Below, one piece after another: positions 10,835-23,096 of a stretch of 64,000 nucleotides of DNA (the stretch's first letter is position 1; every line of letters starts with the position of its first letter). The notes below the pieces were generated by a model that searched no databases, was not told where the DNA came from, and worked only from the letters and a program-made list of their open reading frames with translations. Location: the NCBI GenBank assembly GCA_023525975.1, contig CM042043.1, forward strand, positions 33,428,001 to 33,492,000. The letters run 5' to 3'. The stretch comes from Smallanthus sonchifolius (lineage: Eukaryota; Streptophyta; Magnoliopsida; Asterales; Asteraceae). The position numbers and the translations under genes are program-made.

Positions 10835-11330
10835 TTGGGTTAATGTGGTTAAAGGTAAGGCTATTTTTGAAAAATTCTCAATAAATCTTCGGTAATAGCC
10901 GGCTAAGCCCAAAAATTGACGTACTTCGGTCGGAGTTCTTGGTGCTTCCCAATTTTTTATTGATTCAATCTTATATGGATCTATGTGAATGCCTTTCTTG
11001 TTGATAACGTGTCCGAGAGATGTACTTTACGGATCCAAAACTCACACGTAGTGAATTTAGCGTATAGCTTCTCGTTTTTGAGTAACTCCAAAATTAATTT
11101 TAGGTGATGCTCATGATCCTCTTTGGTTCGTGAATATATCAATATATTATCAATAAACACTATCACGAATTTATCCAAGTATGGTTTACACACTCGGTTC
11201 ATGAGATCCATGAAAACTGCTGGTGCATTTGTTAAACCAAACGGCATGACTAGGAAATCGTAGTGGATGCAACGAGTCCTAAATGTTGTCATTGGTACGT
11301 CTTCTTCCTGGATTCTCAGTTGGTGATACC
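10835..11330 (-). pseudogene. Element A reverse transcriptase, central and C-terminal fragment
   Basis: Reads TTFRTRCIHYDFLVMPFGLTNAPAVF-type chromovirus RT and then VIVFIDNILIYS; the catalytic YVDD box is FIDN, so one essential Asp is lost. A frameshift near 11030 is followed by FLGLAGYYRRFIENFSKIALPLTTLTQKD, after which the sequence runs into LTR. The upstream part of the same protein is beyond the A' insertion at 24825. This copy cannot make an active polymerase. Confidence 0.85.
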
Positions 11331-13058
11331 TGATGCGTGTAAACTATATATATATTTTAATAAAGAACTTTCACACAATATGAGTTTTAAAAAGGGTTTT
11401 CACCAAAAACTAATCACACACACATCGGGCAGTGTACCCGTCGGATAGCAATATAGTAAAGGTAAGAACCGGATATCAATCCGTGGACACGGTGGAATGC
11501 GATAATAAACCGGAATTAAAATCTAATCAAGTGAGGGTATAAAGATATTTTGAAGAGTTTTGTTTAATTAACTAACATGCAAATATATGAAAACTAAGCT
11601 AAGGTCACAATTCAAACGATTAGGGAGAAAATATCACTTCGGTGTCGAATCCATCTAGAATACATCCAATACACTCATAGGAACATGGCAATCACACGAA
11701 ACATAAATTGACTAAACTCTTGTCAAAGATATCTAATCAAATGACTATTCGGAAAGCTAGCATGAATTATACAAACTAACCACCTAAAATCATACAATGA
11801 AGCTCACGTGTTTAACAATCATGTTAATGTTTATAAAGATTAAACTAGTTTCCGATTAAGGTACGCCAGTCCAACAACTAGTTGGAAAGATAATATAAAC
11901 AACACACTACCCACCTCAAGTTGATTAAATTAGACAACAATATGCATTTCTTCAACATACAATGTTCATGTAAAGATTATATAAATTAGGAGAATGTGTC
12001 AACAATTCCTAGATAAATATAAAACTAAGCATGAAACATTCTAACAAACACTTTGTCTTTCCAAACATAAGCATAAGGATACATATACAAATATAATAAT
12101 TCATAAACAAGACTTCATTCACCATTCCTAGTCAAAAGCCATAAACTAGTATAATTACATACACCAATCCATGAATATAAGCATAAACCACAAGTTTTCC
12201 AACATAATATGGCATACACAAATACAAGTCTTGTAAACAACTCAAAATACTTGAATACATAATTTCATCAAAGAATAATCATACGATTGTCATAACATTA
12301 ACACAATAATTGCCAATAATCCATGAATGTTGTCAAATGTATCTAAACTTCATCTAAACCAAAGTGAACAAGAGTTTTAGCTCATCATGAGCACCAAAAT
12401 TACAAATAAGCAGGAAAAATAGTGTGAAACATGATATGAAAACAATAATCAAACCACTCCTCCAAGCCTAGATGTTGTTGTTGATGTATGGTGATCCTCT
12501 TGATGTTGTATCCTCTCCAAGAATCTTGAAATATTGCTGGAACAAGAGAAATACGAGCTGGAACAGTAGACTTTCTCCCCTGGTTGCTTGATGTCTGAAT
12601 GAGAGTTTAAGTTCTGTTTAAATAGAAAAGGGGAGGCACGACCGTGCCAAGAGAGAGGGCACGACCGTGCCACGTGCAAAGGCGCGGTCGCGTCTAGGTC
12701 TTTGCCGCGACCGTGTGACAGAGGGTTGACCGATCCGGAGCTTCCATTGGGTCTCTTGCTTCGAGGTGTTCGACTCACGGGTGTTCCCGCGACCGTGTGG
12801 AGGCAGGGCACGGTTGTGCTTAGGGTTTGCAAGTTAGGCACGATCGTGCCAATTAGGGGCACGACCGTGCCTTCATCACAGAAACCCTAAAAACTTCACT
12901 TTTCATCCTGGAATCTTCTTGTTTGTTCACAAGCTTCACAAAAACCTACAAAACAGGAAATGAAGCAAATAAGTGCCTAAACGTTGAATATAACCAAGAA
13001 TTGATCGTTAAATGAGCGAAGTTTTATGCCAAAAAGATGTGTAAATACTAACACATCA
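11331..13058 (-). repeat. A' 3' LTR
   Basis: On the minus strand it begins TGATGTGTTAGTATTTACAC and ends ACACGCATCA. It contains eight GC palindromes at 12636-12875 and otherwise AT-rich sequence. It is nearly identical to 23097-24824. Confidence 0.93.
12636..12875. repeat. Interspersed GC palindromes in the A' LTR
   Basis: Eight copies of a 14-base near-palindrome, consensus GGCACGACCGTGCC, spaced 10-60 bases apart in otherwise unrelated sequence. One copy, GGCACGATCGTGCC, is perfectly symmetric. The same eight occur in the other LTR at about 24402-24641. All are dense in CpG. Confidence 0.9.
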
Positions 13059-13096
13059 AACAACCCCACACTTGAACATTGCTTGTCCTCAAGCAA
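13059..13096 (-). promoter_or_regulatory. A' polypurine tract with upstream hairpin
   Basis: Read on the minus strand, the arms TTGCTTG and CAAGCAA around loop AGGA are followed by TGTTCAAGTGTGGGGTTGTT and then the LTR start. The AAGTGTGGGG stretch next to the 3' LTR is in the position of the plus-strand primer. Confidence 0.75.
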
Positions 13097-14879
13097 TAAA
13101 TCAAAACTTCCAATGACACTATGGATTAATTCGAAAAACCGTAAGCATTAATAAATTTATAAAGGTTTGACAAGAAATGCAAAATTAACTAAATGAAACC
13201 CAATGAACCCAATGAAGTGACAACCGAATGAGCAAATGAATATGCCTGGGAAATCATTAGCATGCAACTTTATGCTTCTCACAATGTTCACACACACTCG
13301 GGAATATATATGATCATACAAGTAATGGTGTATGTATAGAACACTCAAATGCCAAGACAATTAACATGCATAAATCATAAGCTTGTTAAAAGATCAAATC
13401 TCTATCAACTAACATGAAACAAAGCACAAATCAAGAGGGCTTTAAACGGGTTGTAACTTGGCAATGGTTAAGGGTAAGGAAATGGAATTTAAAAGTGGCT
13501 AAATGGCTAAAAACCCGGCGGTTATGCTAATTCAAAAACTAAAACACTTCTAATATGAAAAATAAACTAACTAATATTTCCGTATATAGGTAAGAGCTAA
13601 CAACCGAATTCTTTCCATCTTTGCTCACAAAATTGCTCCAATCGACTATATTTCACCTGATTTTGGTGATTTTTTTTTTTTCACTATTTCTTTTCTTTTG
13701 AAGGGAACTAAGTCAATATGCATCTTTCCTTAGCTAAAAACTTCTCAAGAATTTGAAGATTACAACAAAGTAAAAGCTATAAAATTAACATTAGCCGACC
13801 GAATTTCTAACACGGGTAAAAAATAGAATACATAAGTAAAAAGGCTAATGAAGGTTTAATGGCGGTGTAATGTGGGTAATAAAAGAAAGAACATGGGATA
13901 GGCTCAACGTGGTTAACTAGTGGATGTGTTAGGGTAAGGGAAAACAAAGATAAAAGGCTAACAAAGTGGTTTATCCTAATGCCTCAATCATTTTTTATGC
14001 AATATTTATGTTCATGATTTCGAAATGTATACTAAAAGCAAGTTCTAACAAGCATGAAACATCCGGCACACTCAAATCCGCAAAAACGAGAGCAAACAAT
14101 GTCTAAAGCTATCAAGGCTCAAAAATAAACTCACGGAAACGGAAAGGAATGGGTGTAAGCAAAAGGTTACATGCAATTCATTCGTTTAGCCCACTAAAAC
14201 TCATGGTTATCACAAAAAATTGGGTTTGACTCAATGGAATTTCTATCTCAATTGCTTTCGAAAAATCAAACCTCTATTATTTACTAAAAATTGTGAATGC
14301 TAAACGGTTAACTTTTAATTTAGTGCCAATAAAAAATTATGAAGGAATATTTTGCAAAAAATGAATCAATAAAATGCTAAAAGGACAAACAATGCGCGAA
14401 TACAATCCCACCCTACACTTAGAATTGTACATTGCCCTCAATGTACAACAAAAAATAATGTAAAGCAAAGAATTAACACCCAACCCCACACTTAGAAACA
14501 TACATTGCCCACAATGTATACAAAAACATGCAAAGCAAAATGGAATGCAATGCAATGGAGTGTGAAGGGATAGCTGAAACTTCCCTCGTGTCGATCATGG
14601 CACACGCAAAAATCCAACCCACAACAATGACGTTCCACGTAGTTCCATGTGGTTCCACAATTCCAAGATCTAATCAAGACTAACATCAAACACAGATCAG
14701 TAACATCAAGCCAAAATATAAACACAAATATATACAACAGTACATGGAAACAAAAGTACAAGAAAACAAAAGTACAAGGAAACAAAAGTACAACATAAAC
14801 GCCGTAGCGCGATACAAGAGTTTGTACAATACAACAAAAGTACAACTCACAAAAGGTGATACCAAAACAGTGGAGGGCA
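13097..14879 (-). other. A' 3' spacer between env-like gene and polypurine tract
   Basis: AT-rich and non-coding. Besides the two modules listed at 14411-14519 I see only simple T/A runs (for example 13668-13681). Confidence 0.6.
14411..14519 (-). promoter_or_regulatory. Two hairpin plus purine modules resembling the A' polypurine tract
   Basis: Module 1 on the minus strand has arms TTGTACATTG and CAATGTACAA around AGGG (14425-14448) followed by AAGTGTAGGGTGGG. Module 2 has arms ATACATTG and CAATGTAT around TGGG (14500-14519) followed by AAGTGTGGGGTTGGG. Both repeat the layout of the true tract at 13059-13096. They could act as additional plus-strand primers; that is inference. Confidence 0.6.
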
Positions 14880-16226
14880 CTACTCCTCCATCTCAAAATC
14901 CTCAAGAGCAAGGCCGGCACCCTCTGCTCCATCTCCTCCGGGTGGTGGTGACTGATGATGCGGTGGTGGTGATGGCTGATGCTGCGGTGATGGTGGTGGC
15001 TGATGCTGCGGTGATGGTGGTGGCTGATGCTGATCGGGCTGCTGCCCTGGCTGCATAAAGAATGGGAGGGGAACCACGTATGGTGCCCCGCTAGCAGCAG
15101 CAGCGGCGCACTGGACCTCATACTGCCAGGCCCAGTAGCGCATGAATAAATCATGGGAGACGGTCACCGGAGGTGGTGGTGGAGGTGGAGGCGGAGGAGG
15201 TGGAGAAGGCAGAACAACTGGATCCTCGACATGATGCTCGTGGTGCTCCTGCTCCTGCTGTGCTGCGTGTGCCTGATGGGCGGCGGCAATAGCCTCGGCC
15301 TCGGCCTGGACAACATCTGGATCGGGGCCCGGACGGTCTAGATCCCATACCCGTCCCCATCTGTCAACCAATCTAATCCCTCCTGCGCCTCGACGAGCTA
15401 CGTGCATGTTTCTGAGTGTCTGCACGGTCATCACGACGGTCTCGGCCACAGGGGTCAGGTCCCCTATCAAATCGTCGGTCAGCAGCTGAAAGTGCCTCGC
15501 CAACTTGGTCACAAAGTGACCTCCACAGATGGCGCTGGTAACATCGCGCCCCGAGCTGTTCACCAAGTACCCCGCGATAGAGTGCGCAAGATTGCAAGTG
15601 CGCGGGCGTACTAGGCAAAACAGATAGAATAACTCCCTCAAATTCACTACCGTCTCTCCCTGCCCTCACCCAGATATGGAATAAACAATGCAGCGATGAA
15701 GAACACGGTGTAGCGGATCCCGAAGGCTCGAAGCCTTGGTCAAACTCGGATCGTAAATCCCAAAACCAAACTCATGCCAGAACTGGTCCTTATCCTCCTC
15801 GGTCGGGAACTCGGTGGTACCCTCAGTGAATATCTCCGTCTGGAGCTCCTGTCTCGTGTACAATCCTAACAATCTCCCAAACCGGGCAACCGACATCACT
15901 CGCCACTCCCCACCTAACCTAAACCTAATCGTCTCGGGCTGTTCTAGGTCTAAGCATGGATAATCGAACTCATATGTGGAGAAAAACTCCATCACAAGCT
16001 CTATATACTGGATAGCATGGAACCTGAACAAGCGGCGCCAGGGGGCGGTGACAAGATCGTCCCATCGGTCCCTCTGACCAATGGCATCTATGGCAGCCGG
16101 CTCCAAACGAAGAGCGGCTAGAATCCGGCCTCTGCGGGGCCACAAAACATCCAAACGAGCCTCGTACTCGTGCTCGTTCATGTCAAACTCGAGGTACGGG
16201 TGGTCCCTGTTGCCTGCCATCTGCAT
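14880..16226 (-). pseudogene. Athila ORF-1/env-like gene of A', one in-frame stop
   Basis: One frame of 449 codons runs from ATG at 16226 to 14880, interrupted by a single TGA at 15666-15668. The first part has DMNEHEYEARLDVLWPRRGR, YIELVMEFFSTYEFDYP and RLGGEWRVMSVARFGRLLGLY, the hallmark of the Athila ORF-1 family that sits between pol and the 3' LTR. The second part has ICGGHFVTKLARHF, then an acidic/His region, a run of about 12 prolines, and a Pro/Gln/His tail with repeats of PPPSPQHQ. I see no convincing signal peptide or membrane segment. The function of the family is unknown; the env label comes from position only. Confidence 0.8.
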
Positions 16227-16295
16227 GACAACAAAAATGAAATCAGAACAGTTATGAAGACGCTAGACTGAAGTTATGAAGTTTCTGACCTAATT

Positions 16296-17012
16296 ATGAA
16301 GGGGCACGGTCGCGCCTAGGAAGGGGCACGACCGCGCCAAGGCCAAAATCTGAGCCCACGGTCGCGCTGTGGCCGACCACGGGCACAATATCTCGACAGA
16401 CACGGTCGCGCCAGGTGCGAGGCACGACCGCGCTAAGGCCAAATTCAATAGGCACGACCGCGCTATAAAACCCTAAAATTAGTTACGACCGCGCACGGCC
16501 GTGCCTGACCAAACCAAGCTTTCCTGGGATTTTAAAAGCCGAGCACGACCGCGCCTGGTCATGAGCGCGACCGTGCTCAACCCATTTTAGGGTTTTCTAG
16601 TTTCAAATTTCATCAATTAGACACGTTTTATGAAGGGGCTTTCATACATAACCAACCCAGGAAGCAAGTAGGACCTAGTTCTACGTATTTAAAGTCTTAA
16701 ACATCTATAAATCAACAAAATCAAAACAAAAGGAAGAAAAATAGGTTTTTAATTACGAAAATAGAGAGAATAGGGGGCTCGGGGCCTACCTTAGATCGAA
16801 GAAATGAAGGAGTAGACCGGAAATGGTGACGGGAGGAAAATCGCCAAGTGGGAGGGGTTTCGCTCTGCAGGGGTGGGGTGTAAGAGACTGCCGTTTGAAA
16901 ACTAATTTAAACCGGCCCCCAATTACTGAGGCACGACCGCGCCACTTACATAGGCACGACCGCGCCAAGGTCTAGAGGCACGACCGCGCCCATAGCTTGG
17001 CACGACCGTGTC
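16296..17012. repeat. Interspersed GC palindromes downstream of A' pol
   Basis: About fourteen copies of GGCACGACCGCGCC or its variants, in two clusters: ten at 16296-16580 and four at 16928-17012. These are the same family as in the LTR. Spacing is irregular, and intervening sequence is not repeated, so this is not a simple tandem array. The rest of 16227-17307 holds no reading frame. Confidence 0.88.
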
Positions 17013-17307
17013 TCATGCCCAGCAGACACAGAAACCTGATTTTTTATGAGGAGTGTTCCAAACCCGACTGCGATTCTTCCAAGTTAAAATTTCTAAAAAT
17101 TCAGAAGACATACCTGTGACATTCCAAGCATTGCCCCAAATCCGCTCGATCCAAAATACGCTCCGAATACCTAAACTCAAAAATAAATGGTAAAATCCTA
17201 AAAATTAATAAAAATAGGAAAATAAACATAGAAACAAAATCTAAGAATTGTTACCAAAACAGGCTAAGTTTATTAACGAGTCGTTAGCTAGACTCAAGTC
17301 CTCGAAT

Positions 17308-18760
17308 TCATTTGTCCTTGGGGTGGAGGTCAACTACCTCCAATTCCGGGTCAACCGGTCCGTCGATATATGGCTTAAGACGATGACCGTTGACCTTGAA
17401 GATCCTCCCATCTTCATGTTCAATCTCGACGGTCCCATAAGGAAACACCTCCTTAACCTTGTAAGGACCCGTCCATCGGGACTTCAACTTCCCGGGAAAC
17501 AAACGCAACCTAGAGTTGTATAGAAACACACGACCACCCACTCAGAATTCCTTCTTGTCCTTCAAGCGTCGGTCATGTAAACTCTTAGTGTGCTCCTTGT
17601 AGATCGTGGAGTTTGCATAGGCTTGATTCCTCAACTCATCAAGCTCATGAATCTGAGTGAACCGGTTCTCTCCCGCGCTCACCAAGTCAAGATTCACCGC
17701 CTTCAACGCCCAATAAGCCTTGTGCTCTAACTCCATCGGAAGATGGCACGCCTTCCCGTAGATCAACCTAAATGGTGTGGTACCAATAGGCGTCTTATAC
17801 GCAGTCCGGAAGGCCCAAAGTGCATCATCTAACCTGTCCGACCAATCCTTACGGTTTTGACCAACCGTCTTCTCAAGAATCCGCTTTATGCCCCGGTTCG
17901 TGACCTCTACCTGCCCACTGGTCTGTGGAGAATCTATGGTTAACACCATATCGTGATAATGCCTTCTCTAACTGGGAGTTGCAGAAGTGGGTCCCACGGT
18001 CACTAATAAGGGCTTTGGGGGCACCAAAGCGAGAGAATAGCTTCTTCAGAAACTGAACAACCACCCTAGCATCATTAGTGGGCAAGGCTTGAGCCTCGGC
18101 CCACTTAGAAACATAGTCAACAGCGACTAGGATATACCGGTTGCCACGAGAAGCTGGGAAAGGTCCCATAAAGTCAATACCCCAAACATAAAAAATCTCA
18201 CAAATCTGGATGCTGTTCTGGGGCATCTCATTCCTAGATGAGATGTTGCTCGCCCTCTGGCAAGTGTCACAAGCTCGGATCATCTCATGAGCATCCCGGA
18301 AGATGGTAGGCCAGAAGAAACTGGCGTCAAAGACCTTCTTCGCGGTCAAGGTAGCTCCATGGTGTCCGCCTGTCGGGCCCTCGTGGCAGTGTCTAAGCAC
18401 CTGACGTGCCTCATCTCCGAACACACACCTGCGCACGATCTGATCAGCCCCGACTCGAAATAAATAGGGATCCTCCCAAATATAGTGCTTCACATCCGCA
18501 AAGAACTTTCGCTTCTGCTGATGCGTTAAGCCCTTAATCACGATCCCACTAGCAAGAAAGTTTGCAAAATCAGTAAACCAGGGACACTCCTCATCCTGTG
18601 TCTGTATGTGCATGAGAAACTCGAGGGGAAAATTGTCATTTATGGATGACCCCACAAGTTCAGATGAAGCTGAGCACTCAAGACGGGACAAGTGGTCCGC
18701 TGCGACATTCTCCGCGCCCTTCTTATCACGGATCTCAATGTCGAACTCCTGAAGCAGCAA
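17308..18760 (-). pseudogene. A' integrase
   Basis: Inserts retroelement cDNA into chromosomes. On the minus strand: the N-terminal zinc region (RHCHEGPTGGHHGAT, then CDTCQRASN), the catalytic core with WGIDFMGPFP and ISDRGTHFCN, and the Glu of SGQVEVTNRG, then the C-terminal GRVFLYNSRLRLFPGKL and RWTGPYKVKEVFPYG. A small deletion with frameshift near 17945 removes the residues between RYGVNHR and QTSGQ, and a TGA at 17542-17544 interrupts the C-terminal domain. The D,D,E residues are all still visible but in two frames. Confidence 0.88.
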
Positions 18761-18790
18761 AACCCACCGGATCAGTCGGGGTTTGGCATC

Positions 18791-20254
18791 CTATTTGCTG
18801 AACAGGTGCTGAAGAGCTGCATGGTCAGTGAATACAATGGTCTTTGATAGGACGAGATAAGACCGGAATTTATCGAAAGCGAAGACAACGGCTAGGAGCT
18901 CTTTCTCCATCGTGGTGTAGTGCTCCTGTGCGTCATTGAGCGTCTTGCTCGCATAATAAATCGGGTGGAACTGCTTCTCTCTCCTCTGTCCTAAGACCGC
19001 CCCAACAGCGAAGTCGCTCGCGTCACACATGATCTCAAATGGCAACTTCCAATCAGGAGCTACCATGATAGGGGCATTCACCAACTTCTCCTTCAACAAA
19101 TTGAATGCACTAAGGCATTCGTCGGAGAATACGAACTGGGCTTCCTTCTCAAGAAGCTGGGTCATCGGTCGGGCAATCTTAGAAAAATCTTTAATAAAGC
19201 GTCTGTAAAAGCCCGCGTGACCAAGGAAGCTACGAATAGATTTCACGGAAGTCGGCGGGGGCAACTTAGATATGGTATCAATCTTAGCTCTATCAACCTC
19301 AATCCCTGCGCGTGAAACCTTGTGCCCAAGCACAATGCCCTGCTTCACCATGAAGTGGCATTTCTCCCAGTTCAACACTAGATTGGCCTCTTTGCACCTG
19401 GCCAACATCCTCTCCAGATTCTCGAGGCAATGATCAAAGGAACTCCCAAACACAGAAAAGTCATCCATGAATACCTCCATGGAGTCCTCAATCATATCAT
19501 GGAAAATGGCCACCATGCAACGCTGGAAAGTGGCCGGAGCATTACACAATCCAAAGGGCATCCGCCGATAAGCAAATGTGCCATAGGGACATGTGAATGT
19601 CGTCTTCTCCTGGTCCTCAGGAGCGATCGGGATCTGGAAGTTGCCAGAGAAGCCATCCAGGAAACAATAGAACATCTTCCCCGCTAATCTCTCCAACATC
19701 TGATCAATGAACGGGAGGGGGAAGTGATCCTTCCGAGTAGCATCATTGAGTTTGCGGTAATCGATGCACACTCTCCAACCTGTGACTGTACGAGTAGGAA
19801 TTAGCTCATTCCTCTCGTTGGTGATAACAGTCATGCCTCCCTTCTTAGGGACAACCTGAACCGGGCTAACCCAAGGCGAATCGGAGATGGGATAAATCAA
19901 ACCTGCATCAAGTAACTTGATCACCTCCTTCTTCACCACCTCCTGCATGTTCGGGTTCAGCCTCCTCTGGTGCTGCACAGCGGGTCTGTAGTCATCCTCT
20001 ATAAGGATCTTATGGGTACAGAAAGAGGGATTAATTTCCTTAATGTCCATAATCCTCCACGCAATAGCCTGCTTGTGCTGCTTCAGCACCTCCAATAGCC
20101 TCTCCTTCTCATCACTCGTCAAATCAGAGGCGATAATGACAGGTAATCGAGACTCACCATCTAAAAAGGCATACTCCAAATGGCTCGGGAGCTCAACAGG
20201 TGGTGGGTCCTCAACAGAAGGCCGCTCAATCGGCTCAGAATCTCTATTAACCAT
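18791..20254 (-). pseudogene. A' reverse transcriptase and RNase H
   Basis: Copies the element RNA and removes the template. RT motifs in order: GWRVCIDYRKLNDATRKDHF, FCYFLDGFSG-like block, RRMPFGLCNAPATFQRCM and the active site FMDDFSVFGS, with both Asp intact. RNase H follows with IMCDASDFAVGAVLG, the Glu in YTTMEKELLAVV and TDHAALQHL. It ends in TAG at 18791-18793 in the short linker to integrase; the same frame resumes at once (DAKPRLIRWVLLLQEFDIEIRDKK), so a single stop separates the two. Confidence 0.9.
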
Positions 20255-21456
20255 TGCGAAAACCGCTGAACACTGGGGAAACTCATAGCTCTCCTGGCTA
20301 TGCCACTGCTCATCAAACTGATCTTCACCAATTGGATCAATCGTCTCCCCCCTACAATCTGGGTGTTCAGGGACTCCTCCTCAGCTGTATCCTGGAGATG
20401 ATCACTCACGCAAGAATAAACAGTCTCAACAAAGTAGAGTGAATCATCCTGATTCTGGGTGTGCTGCATGGATCTCCCAACATCAAAGGTCAACTCCTCT
20501 TCATCCACCCTCAATGTAAGCCTCCCTGAATACACATCAATCAGGGCCTTGGCGGTGGCCAAGAACGGTCGACCTAGAATAATAGGGACATTCTTGTCCT
20601 CATCCATGTCCAGAATCACAAAGTCTACAGGAAACACGAAACGATCAACCTTAACCAACATATTCTCCACTATCCCTCGCGGATACTTGACCGAACGATC
20701 GGCCAGCTGGATACTCATGCGTGTTGGTGCAGGTTCTCCCAACTCAAGCTTAGCAAAGACCGCATATGGCATGAGGTTAATGCTAGCACCAAGGTCAGCT
20801 AAGGCGTTGCTAACCGACAAGCTACCTATCAAACAGGGGATGGTAAAACTCCCCGGATGTCGTCTCTTCTCCGGTAGCTTGTTTTGAATCACCGCCGAAC
20901 ACTCCTCATTCAGCGTCACCTGAGACAACTCCTCCAATTTCCTCTTATTCGTGAGGATATCCTTCAAAAATCTCGCATACTTAGGCATCTGAGCTAGAGC
21001 CTCCACAAATGGCAAGTTGATATGCAACTGCTTAAACAACCCTAGAAACTTACCATACTGCTCCTCCATCTTCTGTTTCTTCAATCTGCCTGGGTATGGA
21101 ACGGCGGGAGTGTAATCTCTCACAGGCTCGCGAGGGCGTGATGTGCTCGCCGGTTTACCCCTCGGCGGTGTCTCATCCGGAATCTCAATCACAACCTCCT
21201 CCTCGTATGACTCATGCACAGGGACCTGCGGATCTGGTCCTGTGCCTCTACCGCTCCTTGTAGTAATGGCCTTCACATGAGCCTTAGGATTGGGCTCAGT
21301 GTTACTAGGCAGGCCACCTGGCGGTCTCTCAGAAAGAAGCTTCGCGATCTGCCCGACCTGGTTCTCTATGGTCTGGATCGAAGCTTTCTGATTCCTCAAC
21401 TCAGTCTCATGCGTGTGAAAACGCTCCTCCATGTAACGGTTCTGCTTCTCTGCCAA
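20161..21456 (-). pseudogene. A' protease with N-terminal linker
   Basis: Continues in the gag frame directly after a TAG at 21457-21459. A helical linker (YMEERFHTHETELRNQKASI) and a charged Pro-rich stretch precede the aspartic protease core: LADLGASINLMP (the DLGA variant normal in Athila), LADRSVKYPRGIVENMLVKV, and VILDMDEDKNVPIILGRPFL. Near 20345 a run of six G shifts the frame, after which the true product continues in the RT frame at about 20254. Confidence 0.88.
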
Positions 21457-22776
21457 CTAATTCTGACTCTCCGAGTTAGCAAGTAGCCGTGCAACCATGT
21501 CCTCCAAACTGGATTTACCCTCAGGAGCGGGTGGTGGACCGCTGCTAGAACCTTGGCCTTGAAACTGGCCCTGCTGAGGTCGGAACTGGGAACTCTGTCC
21601 CTGAGACTGGTGAGACTGATGCTGGAATGGGGGGCGCTGAGTGAATCCGGGTGGTTGCTGGCTATTGTTGCCAGACTTCCAACTGAAATTCGGGTGATTC
21701 CTCCACCCCGGATTATATGTGTTTCTGTAGGGATTATTCTGGGGGCGATTCTGGTTGGACATGAAATCAACCTGCTCGTGGGCCCCCTGATCCCCAACCT
21801 GACAAGCACTCGTGGGATGCACCCCACCACAAAACTCACACAAGGACTGGGCCTTGTGGACGTGCATCTGATCAATCTTGGTGGAAAGTGCTTCCACCTG
21901 GGCAGCTAAAGAGGTAATTTCATCCACTTGATGGACACCCTGCCTCTGAGATCTCGCTCGGGAAGTATGTTGAGTGTAGCTCTTCGATGCTACCTTCTCT
22001 AGCAAGTCATACGCCTCCTGGGGTGTCTTCGTTCCAATGTCTCCACCCGCGTATGCATCAATCAGCTGCTTCCCGCTCATCTCTAGACCATTGTAGAAGG
22101 TCTCACACTGCTGCCACTTCAACAATCCATGGTGGGGAACCTTCCTCATCAGTTCCTTGAACCTCTCCCATGCCTCATAGATCGTCTCCCCGTCGTCCTG
22201 CTGGAAAGAAAGAATCCTAGCCCTCAACTTTGATGTTTTCTTCGGAGGGAAGTACTTTTCTAAGAATTTAGCAGCCATCTGGTCCCAAGTACTAATGGAC
22301 CTAGGGGGAAGTGACAGTAACCAAGCCTTGGCTCGATCCCGTAAGGAAAACGGGAATAACCGGAGCCGAATAGCATCGTCGGTAGCGTCACGAATTTTGA
22401 AAGTGGCGCAAATCTCTGAGAAACCGGCCAAATGAGTATTAGGATCCTCGTGATCCTTGCCATCGAACTGACACATGTTCTGCACCATCTGTATAATGCT
22501 GGATTTGATCTCGAACTGATGTGCTCCAACCGTCGGCCTGTTGATGCTCGACTCCAAACCCTCAAGTGTTGGTTTGCCAAAATCCGAAAGCGTCCGACCC
22601 GCATCCTCGTTCGCCATCTCCTCTACCTCGTCAACAACAACCTCGTCAAATTCGAGCAACCGGGCCACAAATCGGGAACGGGCTCGCAATCTTCGATGAA
22701 GATCACGCTCCGGCTCGGAAGACGGCTCAGGAACCTCCTCGACGGGAGTTGAGAACATACACGATCTGCACGACAA
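21457..22776 (-). pseudogene. A' gag
   Basis: Structural protein that packages the RNA. It probably starts at ATG 22758 (MFSTPVEEV), since only a TTG lies further upstream in frame. The retrotransposon gag domain spans about residues 75-250: SSIIQMVQNMCQFDGKDHED, LRLFPFSLRDRAKAWL, FLEKYFPPKKTSKLRARI, ETIYEAWERFKELM. A zinc knuckle follows (CEFCGGVHPTSAC), then a Gln/Pro/Ser-rich tail. It ends in TAG at the gag/protease border, with the frame open on both sides. Confidence 0.9.
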
Positions 22777-23072
22777 GTTAGATTTAAATACGCGAGCCTA
22801 GGACACAGAAAACACAAGTTAGACAAAAATAAAAATAAAATAAAATAAAATAAAAAAAATTGAAAATAAATAAAATAAAAATAAGAGAAATAAAATGGGA
22901 TAAAAACCAAGATATATATCTATATACAAATGAAGCTAAAAATAACAAGTAAAAATGCAAAAATATCTATACACACAAAATTGCAAAAATAATAAACAAG
23001 AAAACACGATATTCACAAATATATATACTAAATGACTAAAAATTAATTCCAATCGTTCTCGCAAAAACCGTG

Positions 23073-23090
23073 TCCCCGGCAACGGCGCCA
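23073..23090 (-). promoter_or_regulatory. A' primer binding site, tRNA-Asp type
   Basis: On the minus strand TGGCGCCGTTGCCGGGGA follows the 5' LTR after six bases. This is the primer site usual for Athila elements. Between it and gag (22777-23072) is an AT-rich untranslated leader. Confidence 0.9.
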
Positions 23091-23096
23091 AAAACT

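Noticed and set aside
14744..15058. Plus-strand frame opposite the env-like gene
   Set aside because: Its coding look comes from the reverse complement of the Pro/Gln/His repeat of the ORF-1 gene.
16296..17012. Tandem satellite
   Set aside because: The 14-base motif recurs at irregular distances in non-repeated sequence, so it is not a satellite monomer.
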